A DNA stretch of 64,000 bases. It comes from Ruminococcus flavefaciens (GTDB lineage: Bacteria > Bacillota > Clostridia > Oscillospirales > Ruminococcaceae). This document shows positions 41,420-50,230 of this stretch, piece by piece; position 1 is the first letter of the stretch, and the number at the start of each line of letters is the position of its first letter. The notes below the pieces were generated by a model that searched no databases, was not told where the DNA came from, and was given only the letters and a program-made list of their open reading frames with translations. Position numbers and translations under genes: made by a program. The stretch lies in assembly GCA_015067005.1 (NCBI GenBank), contig SVNH01000006.1:1-64000 (forward strand), given 5' to 3'.

Positions 41420-42457
41420 ATGCAGTGCGAGAAATGTGAAGCTCAAGTCGATCCACGACTTGTCTCGTGCCCCAATTGCGGTGCGCCGGTCCCGCAGAAT
41501 ATAGAGGGATTTGAAAATACTATGGAATTCCAGCAGGAACTGCGTTCGATCGTTGTCAACCACGGTCCTTACGGTGTTATCAAACAGAACCGCTTCGTCG
41601 GCCTTCTCAACGACTATATTCCTGATTACAGCAAAGAACGCAGACTACTTATTAATATGTATAGAATGGGCGTTCTCAAGCTTATGCTCAAAGAACCTAA
41701 CCGCGAGATCTCTATAATGCGAGCAAAAAGCTTTATGCTCGGAGATGCTTTTCTCTCCGAAAATGCTACCGAATTCGTACTTGCCTGCTATACATATATG
41801 CTCGGCTGGCCTTATGAATCAACTCTGAAAGTTCTCCCGCCTGACGAAAACGGCGAGGAACAGCCGGTCGAAGAAGCACCCAAGAAACGTGCAGCAAGCA
41901 TTGATGATATGGTGTTCACTCCGCGTAACGCCTTCAGATACCGTCTCAGCAGCAATATCGTTATCCCGGATGGTTTCACAAAACTCGAAGCTTTCTGCTT
42001 CGATAAATTCGGTTCCCTCAGAACGATCCAGCTTCCGCAGTCGCTGCTCGCTATCGGTGAGTATGCTTTCTCAGGATGCAAGCGTCTGAGAGGTCTCGAT
42101 CTTCCTGAATCACTGAGAATTATCAAACAGGGCGCATTCAGCCAGTGTGCAAAGCTTGTGGTAGTCAAGATCCCTAAGGGCGTAATGGAGATCGAAGACA
42201 GCACCTTCTCTTTCTGCACAAGCCTCGAAGTTATCGAGATACCGGATACAGTCAGCAGCATAGGCGCTGAAGCTTTCTCAGGCTGCGATAAGCTGAGAAA
42301 ACTCTTCCTTCCAGAGAGCGTTAAATTCATCGACATCAATGCGTTCTCCTACTGCCCTAACTTAACTATTCATTGCATAGAGAATTCTTACGTTCATAAA
42401 TACTGCCTTGTAAACGGTCTCAGCGTTAAACTCGTTACCTCATCGGCAGAAGTTTGA
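41420..42457 (+). CDS. Zinc-ribbon and leucine-rich-repeat (BspA-like) protein
   Basis: The 345-aa protein starts with a CxxC-x10-CxxC zinc ribbon (MQCEKCEAQVDPRLVSCPNC). A helical middle (about 35-170) is followed by LRR_5 repeats of the BspA type (FTKLEAFCFDKFGSLRTIQL, LAIGEYAFSGCKRLRGLDLP, and three more to ~330). No signal peptide, so it is cytoplasmic. It heads the kinase/vWA/PP2C block and may be a scaffold. Confidence 0.82.
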   Translation: MQCEKCEAQVDPRLVSCPNCGAPVPQNIEGFENTMEFQQELRSIVVNHGPYGVIKQNRFVGLLNDYIPDYSKERRLLINMYRMGVLKLMLKEPNREISIMRAKSFMLGDAFLSENATEFVLACYTYMLGWPYESTLKVLPPDENGEEQPVEEAPKKRAASIDDMVFTPRNAFRYRLSSNIVIPDGFTKLEAFCFDKFGSLRTIQLPQSLLAIGEYAFSGCKRLRGLDLPESLRIIKQGAFSQCAKLVVVKIPKGVMEIEDSTFSFCTSLEVIEIPDTVSSIGAEAFSGCDKLRKLFLPESVKFIDINAFSYCPNLTIHCIENSYVHKYCLVNGLSVKLVTSSAEV

Positions 42458-42488
42458 GTTCCAGTAATTAACGAAAGGATGAATTCAG

Positions 42489-43832
42489 ATGGTTGAACTC
42501 GAAATCGGTCAGGAAGTTGAAATGGAATACGGAGGGAGCGCTAAGGTTCTCAGCGTTATCGGCAGCGGCGGTCAGGGTACTGTTTATCTTGTAAGATTCA
42601 ACGGTATGAAATGGGCGCTGAAATGGTACGACATCGACAAGATGAAAAAACCAAAGGTGTTCCGCAAAAACCTTCAGAATAATATCAATGACGGTCCGCC
42701 AAGCAATAAATTTCTCTGGCCCAAATATCTGACTAAAGAAACCGAGGACGGTACTTTCGGTTATATAATGGATCTGAAACCCGATGGCTTTGATTCATTT
42801 GTTGATATCCTCAATACATATAAACTTGAGATCGATCCTCTTACAGGTCACGCTGTGAAGAGACCTGTCAAATTCAACAGTCTCTCAGCTATGGTGACAG
42901 CTGTTATCAACATTGTAAACGCTTTCCGTCAGCTCCACAGATCCGGTAAGAGCTATCAGGATCTTAACGACGGAGGCTTCTTCATCAATGTGAATACAGG
43001 CGCTGTTCTCGTCTGCGACTGCGATAATATCGCTCCGGACGGCAGCAACTTCGGTATCGGCGGTAAGCCCGGCTATATGGCTCCTGAGGTCGTAAGAGGC
43101 ATCGCTCAGCCGAATGTTCAGACTGATAAATACTCACTTGCAGTTGTACTCTTCAAGCTTCTCTTCAGAGGAGATCCTATGGAGGGCGAAAAGGTAGTCA
43201 GAGACGTTTGTCTCACCGAATCCTCAGAACTTAAACACTATGGTCAGAATGCAGTTTTTGTATATGATCCGAACGATTCCTCAAACCGTCCGGTAAGAGG
43301 TATCCACGATAACGTTATCAAGTTCTGGAGGATCTATCCGGATTATATCAAGGACGCTTTCATACGCTCATTTACCACTGGTATCACTGAGCCTGCAAAG
43401 CGTATCATAGAGAACGAATGGCAGAAGCTTTTCATCCGTCTCCGCTCTGAAATAATCATGTGCGGCTGCGGCAGAACAAACTTCTCATCAATGTTCGTTC
43501 AGCCGAATGATAAAACATTCAAATGCCCGAAATGCGGAATGGAATTTGCTTCCCTCGGATTCAGCGACCGCGATTACCGTATGCCGCTCTACCTCGGATG
43601 TAAGTTCTATGATTGCGAGATCAGCGCAGATTCAGACGATTTCACAAAGATAGCCGGCGAACTTGTTGAGAACAAGCTCAAGCCCGGTGTTCTCGGAATC
43701 AAGAACTGCTCTGAAAGAAAATGGCGAGCAAAAATGCCTGACGGCGTATTTTATGATATTGCCCCCGGAAAGGGATTCCCTGTTTGGCAAGGTCTTGAAA
43801 TAGACTTTGGCGAAATCAAGGCACAGATATAA
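42489..43832 (+). CDS. Ser/Thr protein kinase-like protein with C-terminal zinc ribbon
   Basis: The 447 aa hold a kinase fold: glycine loop VIGSGGQGTVYLVRF (about 22-36), Lys in MKWALKWYDI, a catalytic Asp in GKSYQDLNDGGFFIN (instead of HRDLKPEN), metal Asp in LVCDCDNIAPDG (instead of DFG), and PGYMAPEVVRG. The C-terminus has CGCGRTNF and CPKCGMEF, a zinc ribbon. These variants are those of the TerY-P-type kinases, which are thought to act with a TerY vWA protein and PP2C. 31 bases separate it from the LRR gene. Confidence 0.85.
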   Translation: MVELEIGQEVEMEYGGSAKVLSVIGSGGQGTVYLVRFNGMKWALKWYDIDKMKKPKVFRKNLQNNINDGPPSNKFLWPKYLTKETEDGTFGYIMDLKPDGFDSFVDILNTYKLEIDPLTGHAVKRPVKFNSLSAMVTAVINIVNAFRQLHRSGKSYQDLNDGGFFINVNTGAVLVCDCDNIAPDGSNFGIGGKPGYMAPEVVRGIAQPNVQTDKYSLAVVLFKLLFRGDPMEGEKVVRDVCLTESSELKHYGQNAVFVYDPNDSSNRPVRGIHDNVIKFWRIYPDYIKDAFIRSFTTGITEPAKRIIENEWQKLFIRLRSEIIMCGCGRTNFSSMFVQPNDKTFKCPKCGMEFASLGFSDRDYRMPLYLGCKFYDCEISADSDDFTKIAGELVENKLKPGVLGIKNCSERKWRAKMPDGVFYDIAPGKGFPVWQGLEIDFGEIKAQI

Positions 43833-43885
43833 TCCGCTGTTGAGTTATCAAACCTATACAGCTTATCGAAAGGATGTATTTAATT

Positions 43886-44761
43886 ATGAGTAACGAAAAC
43901 ATGACAGAGCCAGTAGTAAACGAGAATAAGAACGTTTCAGGTCTCGATGATTTCGAGCCGGCTTCAGCTCCTGAGAATACAGCTCCTGCTGCTGATAGTC
44001 TCCTCGATTTCGATGACGATCCGCTCAGCGCTACCGGTGTTTCAAGAAAAAGCCTTGTTATCTTCTTCCTGATAGATACTTCGGGAAGTATGAAAGGCAA
44101 GAAAATGGGTGAGCTCAATACCGTTATGGAAGAACTTATCCCTGAGATCAGAAGAGTCGGCGAAGCTGATACAGAAGTTAAGGTAGCAGTTCTTACATTC
44201 TCTACCGAAGTAAGATGGATGTATTCAACCCCTATCGCTATCGAAGACTTTGAATGGGCAAGACTCCGTGCAAGCGGCGTTACCAGCATGGGCGCTGCAT
44301 TCAAGGAACTCTCTCTCAGAATGTCCCGCAACAGCTACCTCAATTCACCTTCGCTTTCATTCGCACCTGTTATCTTCCTTATGACCGACGGCTACCCATC
44401 AGATGATTATAAGGAAGGTCTTAAAGAACTCCAGTCCAACAGCTGGTATAAGTTCGGTCTTAAAGCCGCTCTCGGTATCGGTGAAGAGGCTAACGATGAC
44501 GTTCTCGCTGAATTCACAGGCAGCAAGGATACAGTTGTCCACGCTTATTCAGGTACACAGCTCGCTCAGATGATCAAGATCATTGCTGTTACTTCCGCTC
44601 AGATCGGCAGTAAGAGTATGACACTTTCCGATGACAACGGCCGTGAGATCGGCGAAGAAGACGTTTTCTCTGCTAAGCAGAAGCTCCTCGGTCAGCAGAT
44701 CCAGGAACTCGTAAACAACAAGGTAGAAGAAAGCGACGTTCCTTTCGATACAGGCTGGTAA
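43886..44761 (+). CDS. TerY-like von Willebrand A domain protein
   Basis: About 291 aa; I use ATG 43886 over the track start. A ~50-residue acidic, disordered N-tail leads to a vWA domain with a MIDAS motif: FFLIDTSGSMKGKKMGEL, VTSMGAAFKEL (Thr) and IFLMTDGYPSDD (Asp). It resembles TerY of stress/tellurite-type systems. It lies between the kinase and the PP2C gene, matching the TerY-P triad architecture. Confidence 0.87.
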   Translation: MSNENMTEPVVNENKNVSGLDDFEPASAPENTAPAADSLLDFDDDPLSATGVSRKSLVIFFLIDTSGSMKGKKMGELNTVMEELIPEIRRVGEADTEVKVAVLTFSTEVRWMYSTPIAIEDFEWARLRASGVTSMGAAFKELSLRMSRNSYLNSPSLSFAPVIFLMTDGYPSDDYKEGLKELQSNSWYKFGLKAALGIGEEANDDVLAEFTGSKDTVVHAYSGTQLAQMIKIIAVTSAQIGSKSMTLSDDNGREIGEEDVFSAKQKLLGQQIQELVNNKVEESDVPFDTGW

Positions 44762-44833
44762 TATACTCTGTTCCAACAATGCAATACTATAACACAGTAT
44801 ATTTCTACTAATCGGAAGGAGGACTGAGTAAAG

Positions 44834-45751
44834 ATGTTCAACGGTTTCAGCCACTCGGTCAAAGGTGCAAGCCACGACAAATCTGGCCTTGTATGTCAGG
44901 ATAGTTCTTCACATAAGGTCACTGACCGTTACGCTATCGCCGTCGTTGCCGACGGTCACGGAAGCAAGAAACACTTCCGCAGCGATAAGGGATCTAAATT
45001 CGCTGTTGAAGCCACTATCGAGGCTATCGACACTTACTTCGAGGATTACGATCAGTTCGTAAGTAACTTCCCCTCAAACCACAAAATGATCATCAAAAAT
45101 ATCCAGAAACAGGCTATTTTCAACTGGAATAAAAAGGTAAATGCTCACCTCTTGGATAATCCGGTAACAGATGAAGAAAAAAGCAAGTTCACCCCTGAGG
45201 AATTTGAGGCTATCCCGCCCGAATCCTACTACGGTTCAACTCTCATCGCCGGCATCGCCGCTAAGGACTTCACCTTCGGCATCCAGATCGGCGACGGAAG
45301 CCTTGTTGCTATTTTTGATGACGGTGAAGCTATTATGCCAATGGAATATAACGAAGCCGCTCCGGCTAACGTTACCGCTTCTATGTGCAACTCGAACGCT
45401 GCCTCAATGTTCAGCGGATTCTACGTGGAGAACAAGAAGCTTATCGCTATGTATGCTTCTACTGATGGTCTTTACACCTCTTTCGGCAGCGAGCGCGACT
45501 TCCTTGATTATCATACTATAATCACAAGTCAGCTTGCAAATATCGAGAATTTCAAAACAGTTATCATCAATAATCTCACTAAACGTTCACATTTCGGTAC
45601 AGAGGACGATATTTCCCTCTCCTGCGTTTATGATACCGATATTATAGATACTCAGATGGATCTGATCGTATCAAAGGTAGAGGAGAATAAAAAACGTGCC
45701 GCAGCAAGAAAAGCTGAGCTTCTTACCAAAAAGATCGATAATTTTGAATAA
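44834..45751 (+). CDS. PP2C-type Ser/Thr phosphatase
   Basis: The 305-aa phosphatase has AIAVVADGHGSKKHFRSDKG, the PP2C metal motif DGHG, and later GIQIGDGSLVAIFDDGEAI and EDDISLSCVYD, also PP2C metal sites. 'ggaaggagga' upstream. With the kinase and the vWA gene it completes the triad that reversibly phosphorylates targets. Confidence 0.88.
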   Translation: MFNGFSHSVKGASHDKSGLVCQDSSSHKVTDRYAIAVVADGHGSKKHFRSDKGSKFAVEATIEAIDTYFEDYDQFVSNFPSNHKMIIKNIQKQAIFNWNKKVNAHLLDNPVTDEEKSKFTPEEFEAIPPESYYGSTLIAGIAAKDFTFGIQIGDGSLVAIFDDGEAIMPMEYNEAAPANVTASMCNSNAASMFSGFYVENKKLIAMYASTDGLYTSFGSERDFLDYHTIITSQLANIENFKTVIINNLTKRSHFGTEDDISLSCVYDTDIIDTQMDLIVSKVEENKKRAAARKAELLTKKIDNFE

Positions 45752-45895
45752 CTATGCAAATAACGGTTCGTAATACCGTTTAACCGTGAGATCTGCGGAA
45801 TTTCCTCTTTGCTCATAGCAGCCGCAGCTTCTCCGGAATAAATAAGGCGCTGTTCACAGCGTAATATAAATGAAAGGGAAAAGTGGTGTTTGTTT

Positions 45896-47134
45896 ATGGA
45901 AATTAGTGCTTTCTACAATACTGCAAAAAATTTCGCAAACAAGATCAAATCCGAAAGACCAGATATGGTTTCTGATCCGGACGCTTGCCTCTGCCTTATT
46001 ATAGCAGATACAGACGAGATCTTCTCAGGCGTTACTACAATAGGCGTTAACGACGAAGGAAATGTTGTTACAGTTCCTGCTGAGAATATTGCCGTTATGT
46101 CTGTTATTGCAAACGGTAAGGCTAAAGCAAGACAGATGATAATCATTACATTTGATGATAACAGCTTCTTTGAGCCAAGTCAGGACGCTCTGACTATGCT
46201 CGTTAAATCCGGAGCTGAAAACAGCAGCTGTCAGATCGTTACCTCTCCTGAGGAATCTGCTACTGCTGCAAGTATGTGCAATTATACTCCTGATTTTCTC
46301 AGCGATTATGATGATGCAACTTCATCACCTCTCGGTGCTCCGGCTGACTTCGCTGCCGGCTTCGATGTTGATGAATCAAATCCATTCAATGCTCAGAATT
46401 CAAACGGCGCAGCTCAGAACGGTGCTCAGTCCGGCGAAGGTCCTAAGTTCCTCTATGAGACAGCTGCTGATGCTCAGCAGCAGGGCGCAAGCGGTTTCGT
46501 AAATCCACAGCAGAGCGGCTATCCGCAACAGGCTGGTTATCCACAGCAGAGCGGTTACCCTCAGCAGAGCGGTTACCCTCAGCAGAGCGGCTATCCGCAG
46601 CAGGGCGGCTTCCAGCAGCAGGGCGGTTATCCACAGCAGGGCGGCTATCCGCAGCAGGGCGGTTACCCTCAGCAGGGCAGCTTCCCGCAGCAGGGCGGCT
46701 ATCCTCAACAGGGCGGTTACCCTCAGCAGGGCGGATATCAGCAGCAGGGCGGTTTCCCTCAGCCTAATCCTTACATGGGCGCAGGTACACATACCTCAGT
46801 TTACCAGAACGGCGGAGTTAATGCTGCTCCTTACACTCAGGGCTACGGCGGTTCACATTCTGTACACGTTGGCGGCGCTGCACCTCTCCGCAGCAACTAC
46901 CAGCAGAGCAGTGTAATGCTTTCAAAGACAAGCGGCGGTGCTTTCAAGAAGAGACTTAACAGCTTCCTTGATGATGATTCCGATGTAGACGCTGAAACAG
47001 CTGAGATCGCTGCAAACGCTGCAACAGCCGGCGCTACTGACCTTGAAGACGGTCCTATGTCCAAGAACGATATGCTCAAACAGGCTAAGGATAAAAAGAA
47101 AATCGCTAAGGCTAATCTGAAAAGTAAGTTTTGA
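45896..47134 (+). CDS. Deaminase-fold-like protein with YPQQ-repeat tail
   Basis: Residues 1 to about 135 align by eye with the deaminase-like protein at 25512-26252: [20 protein letters not shown] matches SPDDTVCAIRTRSGRVFTG, and the zinc motif HAEVEAVQSML is [12 protein letters not shown] here, with His replaced by Pro; the PCxxC site is also gone. So this is a zinc-less, presumably non-catalytic paralog. The middle has ~14 hexapeptide repeats ([S/G]G[Y/F]PQQ, DNA 46507-46764). The C-terminus [17 protein letters not shown] matches the paralog's NRVNSLLRAASDDDEE. The ATG 45896 follows a weak RBS; the track begins at a TTG two codons earlier. Last gene of the triad block. Confidence 0.7.
   Translation: MEISAFYNTAKNFANKIKSERPDMVSDPDACLCLIIADTDEIFSGVTTIGVNDEGNVVTVPAENIAVMSVIANGKAKARQMIIITFDDNSFFEPSQDALTMLVKSGAENSSCQIVTSPEESATAASMCNYTPDFLSDYDDATSSPLGAPADFAAGFDVDESNPFNAQNSNGAAQNGAQSGEGPKFLYETAADAQQQGASGFVNPQQSGYPQQAGYPQQSGYPQQSGYPQQSGYPQQGGFQQQGGYPQQGGYPQQGGYPQQGSFPQQGGYPQQGGYPQQGGYQQQGGFPQPNPYMGAGTHTSVYQNGGVNAAPYTQGYGGSHSVHVGGAAPLRSNYQQSSVMLSKTSGGAFKKRLNSFLDDDSDVDAETAEIAANAATAGATDLEDGPMSKNDMLKQAKDKKKIAKANLKSKF
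46507..46764 (+). repeat. Tandem 18-bp coding repeats (GYPQQ)
   Basis: About fourteen degenerate copies of an 18-base unit encoding [S/G]G[Y/F]PQQ lie in the protein above. The units differ mainly at silent or Y/F sites, which suggests ongoing repeat turnover. This is coding low complexity, not a CRISPR. Confidence 0.85.
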
Positions 47135-47448
47135 TCTATGATTATCTTGCAAGTTTTTTTCTGTTCACTCAGTAAGCACTTGCATTGATAACTCTTGATA
47201 AGATACGGATATACCGCGTTTTATCAGCTATCACATTAGCCAATTCCAAGCACAGTAGATTTTTTATTATGCACATTCTTAAAAAAGTTGTTTTTTAGTG
47301 CCATTCATGCTTGCATTTTTATTTGATGTGTGTTATAATATAAAATGTAGCTATTGCTTTTGAACTAACTAAACTACAACATGAGACTTGTACATAAAAT
47401 TTAACAAGCACTGTTTAGTATATTAAAATGTCAAGGAAGGGTTATTTT
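47135..47448. other. Intergenic before membrane protein gene
   Basis: About 310 bases without a gene. It holds the promoter at 47311-47339; otherwise AT-rich with no hairpin that I would defend. Confidence 0.5.
47311..47339 (+). promoter_or_regulatory. Promoter of the 177-aa membrane protein gene
   Basis: TTGCAT (47311-47316), 17-base spacer, TATAAT (47334-47339). Confidence 0.7.
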
Positions 47449-47979
47449 ATGACTTATTTGCTAAATATTGATGAGGCTATTGACAGAAAATTTCTTGTGA
47501 CTAAAAGCATTAAGGGACAGGCTGAAGCAGGCACTATAATCCATGTTATGGATGCTGAAAAGGTTTCTAATTCCCTTCTCGTCGCTTATCGCGTTTCACG
47601 TTTCAATGGTAAATTCCACGATTTTCAGGACTATAACGCTAAATTCGATGACGTAAATCAGTTCTGCAAGTGGGCTCAGCCGGATAACTTCATTGCAAGA
47701 AATTATGAAAGTTTCAGCATTAAGGACATCCAGCACTACATAAAGGTCAAGAACAGAACATTCTTCTCGTTCTGTCTGCCTCTTATTCTTCTTGCAGCTA
47801 TCGTTATCTGGGCACTCGCTTTTGTCCTTCTCGATGGTGTTATCAAATTTGTACTCGGCGGCGCACTTACTGTCGTTGCAATTTTCTTTGTTTTCTCTTT
47901 ATTCAAATCACAGAAGAAAAAAGAAAAAATGCGAATGTACAAAAAGATCAGCAGCGGCTGGGGCGTTGTTATCGAATAG
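47449..47979 (+). CDS. Membrane protein of unknown function
   Basis: 176 aa from ATG 47449 (after 'gaaggg'). A ~100-residue soluble N-domain (LLNIDEAIDRKFLVTKSIKG, FNGKFHDFQDYNAKFDD, VNQFCKWAQPDNFIARNYES) is followed by two hydrophobic spans (LPLILLAAIVIWALAFVLLD, and FVLGGALTVVAIFFVFSLF) and a basic C-tail. No family recognised. A terminator lies right after the stop. Confidence 0.75.
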   Translation: MTYLLNIDEAIDRKFLVTKSIKGQAEAGTIIHVMDAEKVSNSLLVAYRVSRFNGKFHDFQDYNAKFDDVNQFCKWAQPDNFIARNYESFSIKDIQHYIKVKNRTFFSFCLPLILLAAIVIWALAFVLLDGVIKFVLGGALTVVAIFFVFSLFKSQKKKEKMRMYKKISSGWGVVIE

Positions 47980-47983
47980 TTTT

Positions 47984-48011
47984 AAGCCATATGAGTTTTC
48001 TCATATGGCTT
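47984..48011 (+). terminator. Terminator after membrane protein gene
   Basis: AAGCCATATGAG (47984-47995) and CTCATATGGCTT (48000-48011), 12-bp stem, tetraloop 'tttt', then TTTTTT. Confidence 0.85.
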
Positions 48012-48063
48012 TGTTTTTTAGTTTCGGTAAGTTAACAAACGTGATATGATCTTATTATTGTGG

Positions 48064-48069
48064 TATAAT
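48064..48069 (+). promoter_or_regulatory. Extended -10 promoter of the Fe-S assembly genes
   Basis: TATAAT with upstream TGTGG, no clear -35. It lies 40 bases before the NifS/IscS gene. Confidence 0.6.
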
Positions 48070-48108
48070 ATATCAAGTTGATAGGTTATATATACAAGGA
48101 GAATGATC

Positions 48109-49299
48109 ATGGAAAAACGTTTTATATACGCTGATAACGCTGCAACTACGGCTGTTTCGGAGGAAGTCCTCGAATCTATGCTTCCCTATTTCCGCGAAGA
48201 CTATGGCAACGCTTCAAGCATCTACAAGCTCGGAAGAGATGCTCAGAAAGCAGTCGAGACAGCCCGCGAAAAAGTCGCAAATGCTATCGGTGCTGATCCG
48301 CGCGAGATATTCTTCACAAGCTGCGGAAGCGAATCTGATAACTGGGCAATAAAAGGTACAGCAGACCTCATGGCAGGCAAAGGCAAAAAACACATAATCA
48401 CTTCTGTCTTTGAGCATCACGCTGTTCTGCATACTACGGAATATCTTGAAAAACACGGTTTTGAAGTAACATACATACCGGTAAGCGATAAGGGATTGAT
48501 CGACCCGCAGGACATTAAAAATGCCATCCGCGAAGATACTGCTCTCGTTACTATAATGTATGCAAATAACGAGATCGGTACTATTCAGCCAATAGACGAG
48601 ATAGCTGCGATATGCCGCGAAAAAGGCGTACTCTTCCACACAGACGCTGTTCAGGCAGTCGGTCACGTAAACATTGATGTCCACAAGCAAGGGATAGATA
48701 TGCTGTCGCTTTCAGGTCACAAGATCCACGCACAAAAAGGTATCGGCGCACTTTATGTCCGCAAAGGCATAAACCTTCCGAATCTGATACACGGCGGCGG
48801 TCAGGAACGCGGCAAACGCGCCGGAACAGAAAATGTTCCAGCAATTGTAGGTCTTGGAACTGCCATTGAGATCGCCACACGCGATATTGATGCAAAAAAC
48901 GCTGTCATAACACCACTCCGCAACAAGCTCATTGACGGCATACTGAAACTGCCTTACACACGTCTTAACGGTGATAGAGATAAGCGCCTCCCCGGCAATC
49001 TCAACATATCTATCGAAGGTATCGAGGGCGAATCACTGCTGCTTATGCTGGATATGAACGGCATCTGCGCTTCGTCAGGTTCAGCCTGCACATCGGGGTC
49101 ACTTGATCCCTCACACGTTCTGCTTTCGATCGGTCTGAAGCATGAGGTCGCTCACGGATCAATGAGGCTTTCTATCGAAGAAAACATCACCGATGAAGAT
49201 GTCGATTATATACTTGAAGTAGTTCCGAAAGTTGTAGAGCGTCTTCGCAGTATGTCTCCTGTGTGGGAAAAAATGATGAAGGGCGAAAAATACGAATAA
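48109..49299 (+). CDS. Cysteine desulfurase (NifS/IscS-like)
   Basis: 396 aa from ATG 48109 ('aaggaga' upstream). PLP-dependent class V aminotransferase fold: [12 protein letters not shown] at the start, [14 protein letters not shown], the Schiff-base Lys in [17 protein letters not shown], and the active Cys loop [17 protein letters not shown]. It releases sulfur from cysteine for Fe-S assembly or tRNA thiolation. The scaffold gene follows after 11 bases, the usual nifS-nifU pairing of Clostridia. Confidence 0.95.
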   Translation: MEKRFIYADNAATTAVSEEVLESMLPYFREDYGNASSIYKLGRDAQKAVETAREKVANAIGADPREIFFTSCGSESDNWAIKGTADLMAGKGKKHIITSVFEHHAVLHTTEYLEKHGFEVTYIPVSDKGLIDPQDIKNAIREDTALVTIMYANNEIGTIQPIDEIAAICREKGVLFHTDAVQAVGHVNIDVHKQGIDMLSLSGHKIHAQKGIGALYVRKGINLPNLIHGGGQERGKRAGTENVPAIVGLGTAIEIATRDIDAKNAVITPLRNKLIDGILKLPYTRLNGDRDKRLPGNLNISIEGIEGESLLLMLDMNGICASSGSACTSGSLDPSHVLLSIGLKHEVAHGSMRLSIEENITDEDVDYILEVVPKVVERLRSMSPVWEKMMKGEKYE

Positions 49300-49310
49300 G
49301 GAGAATAATT

Positions 49311-49727
49311 ATGTTATATAGTGAAAAGGTACTCGATCATTTTTCAAATCCAAGAAACGTCGGAGAAATTGAGGATGCCGACGGCATCGGTGAGATCGGC
49401 AACGCCAAATGCGGCGACATTATGAAAATGTATCTGAAAATCGACAACAACATAATTACCGATGTAAAATTCAAAACATTCGGATGCGGTGCTGCTGTTG
49501 CAACATCCTCAATGGCAACCGAACTTATCAAGGGAAAGTCTATCGACGATGCGCTGAAACTCACAAACAAGGCTGTTGTGGAGGCTCTCGACGGTCTGCC
49601 GGCTGTAAAAGTACACTGCTCTGTACTCGCTGAACAAGCTGTACGCGCTGCGCTTTCCGATTACTATACCCGTCAGGGAATAGATCCGCTTCCGATAGTC
49701 GGCGAGATCAAAGAACCGGAGGAATGA
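49311..49727 (+). CDS. NifU-like/IscU Fe-S scaffold protein
   Basis: 138 aa from ATG 49311 ('ggagaataatt' upstream). The IscU fold is clear: SEKVLDHFSNPRNVGEIEDA, NAKCGDIMKMYLKI (first Cys), FKTFGCGAAVATSSMATELI (second), and AVKVHCSVLAEQAVRAA (third). It builds 2Fe-2S clusters on sulfur from the upstream desulfurase. It continues ~20 residues beyond minimal IscU, as in clostridial members. Confidence 0.93.
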   Translation: MLYSEKVLDHFSNPRNVGEIEDADGIGEIGNAKCGDIMKMYLKIDNNIITDVKFKTFGCGAAVATSSMATELIKGKSIDDALKLTNKAVVEALDGLPAVKVHCSVLAEQAVRAALSDYYTRQGIDPLPIVGEIKEPEE

Positions 49728-49841
49728 TCTGATCGGATACCTCGCACCAAATGCTTCCCTTATTGGGGTAAATAACTTTTTTTGGTGATTGAAATTAGCT
49801 GGGCGTTTGCGTAATTGCCCCACATCACAAACACACATTCT

Positions 49842-49999
49842 GTCAAGACCGCCATTTATGGCGCTTGCCTTGGTCTTGACTGTATCTGAAAATGTGAAAT
49901 GATTCAGATACAATGCTGTGAGCGCAAGCAGATTAACGTTTTCTTACAAAGTGAGCGAGTAAAACGAGTGCCCCCGTGGAAGGGGGCGCAGGCTCTGCG
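49842..49999. repeat. String of palindromes B
   Basis: At least four inverted repeats follow one another: GTCAAGACC (49842) with GGTCTTGAC (49872), GTATCTGAA (49882) with TTCAGATAC (49903), GCCCCC (49969) with GGGGGC (49981), and GCGCAG (49985) with CTGCGC (49994). It is between the IscU gene and the GAF-GGDEF gene, and resembles units A and C in layout, not in sequence. Confidence 0.6.
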
Positions 50000-50135
50000 C
50001 TGGGTTTGTAGTATAATATGCAATTGCGAACGCCGGATGCGTATTAAACCACCATAATATTTATTTTCCCCCCTTATTTTACGTACAGCATTAAACATTT
50101 TTATGCAAAGTTTCACTTTTATAGCAGGAATCTAC

Positions 50136-50164
50136 TGGACAAACTATAATAATTGTGGTATAAT
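50136..50164 (+). promoter_or_regulatory. Promoter of the GAF-GGDEF gene
   Basis: TGGACA (50136-50141), 17-base spacer, TATAAT (50159-50164), with TGTGG extended -10. Confidence 0.75.
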
Positions 50165-50230
50165 TATTATATATAATTGATCGTGAAGCGTTCAGTTCAA
50201 AAGCTGTATTAAGATCAGAAAGGAAGCACC

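Larger units (their letters stand above)
49728..50230. other. Intergenic region with string of palindromes B
   Basis: Around 500 bases with no ORF with an RBS. A chain of hairpins spans ~49842-49999 (described separately) and a promoter lies at 50136-50164. Confidence 0.6.

Noticed and set aside
46507-46764. Tandem repeats resembling a CRISPR array
   Set aside because: The units are 18 bases, contiguous, in frame and encode GYPQQ; there are no spacers.
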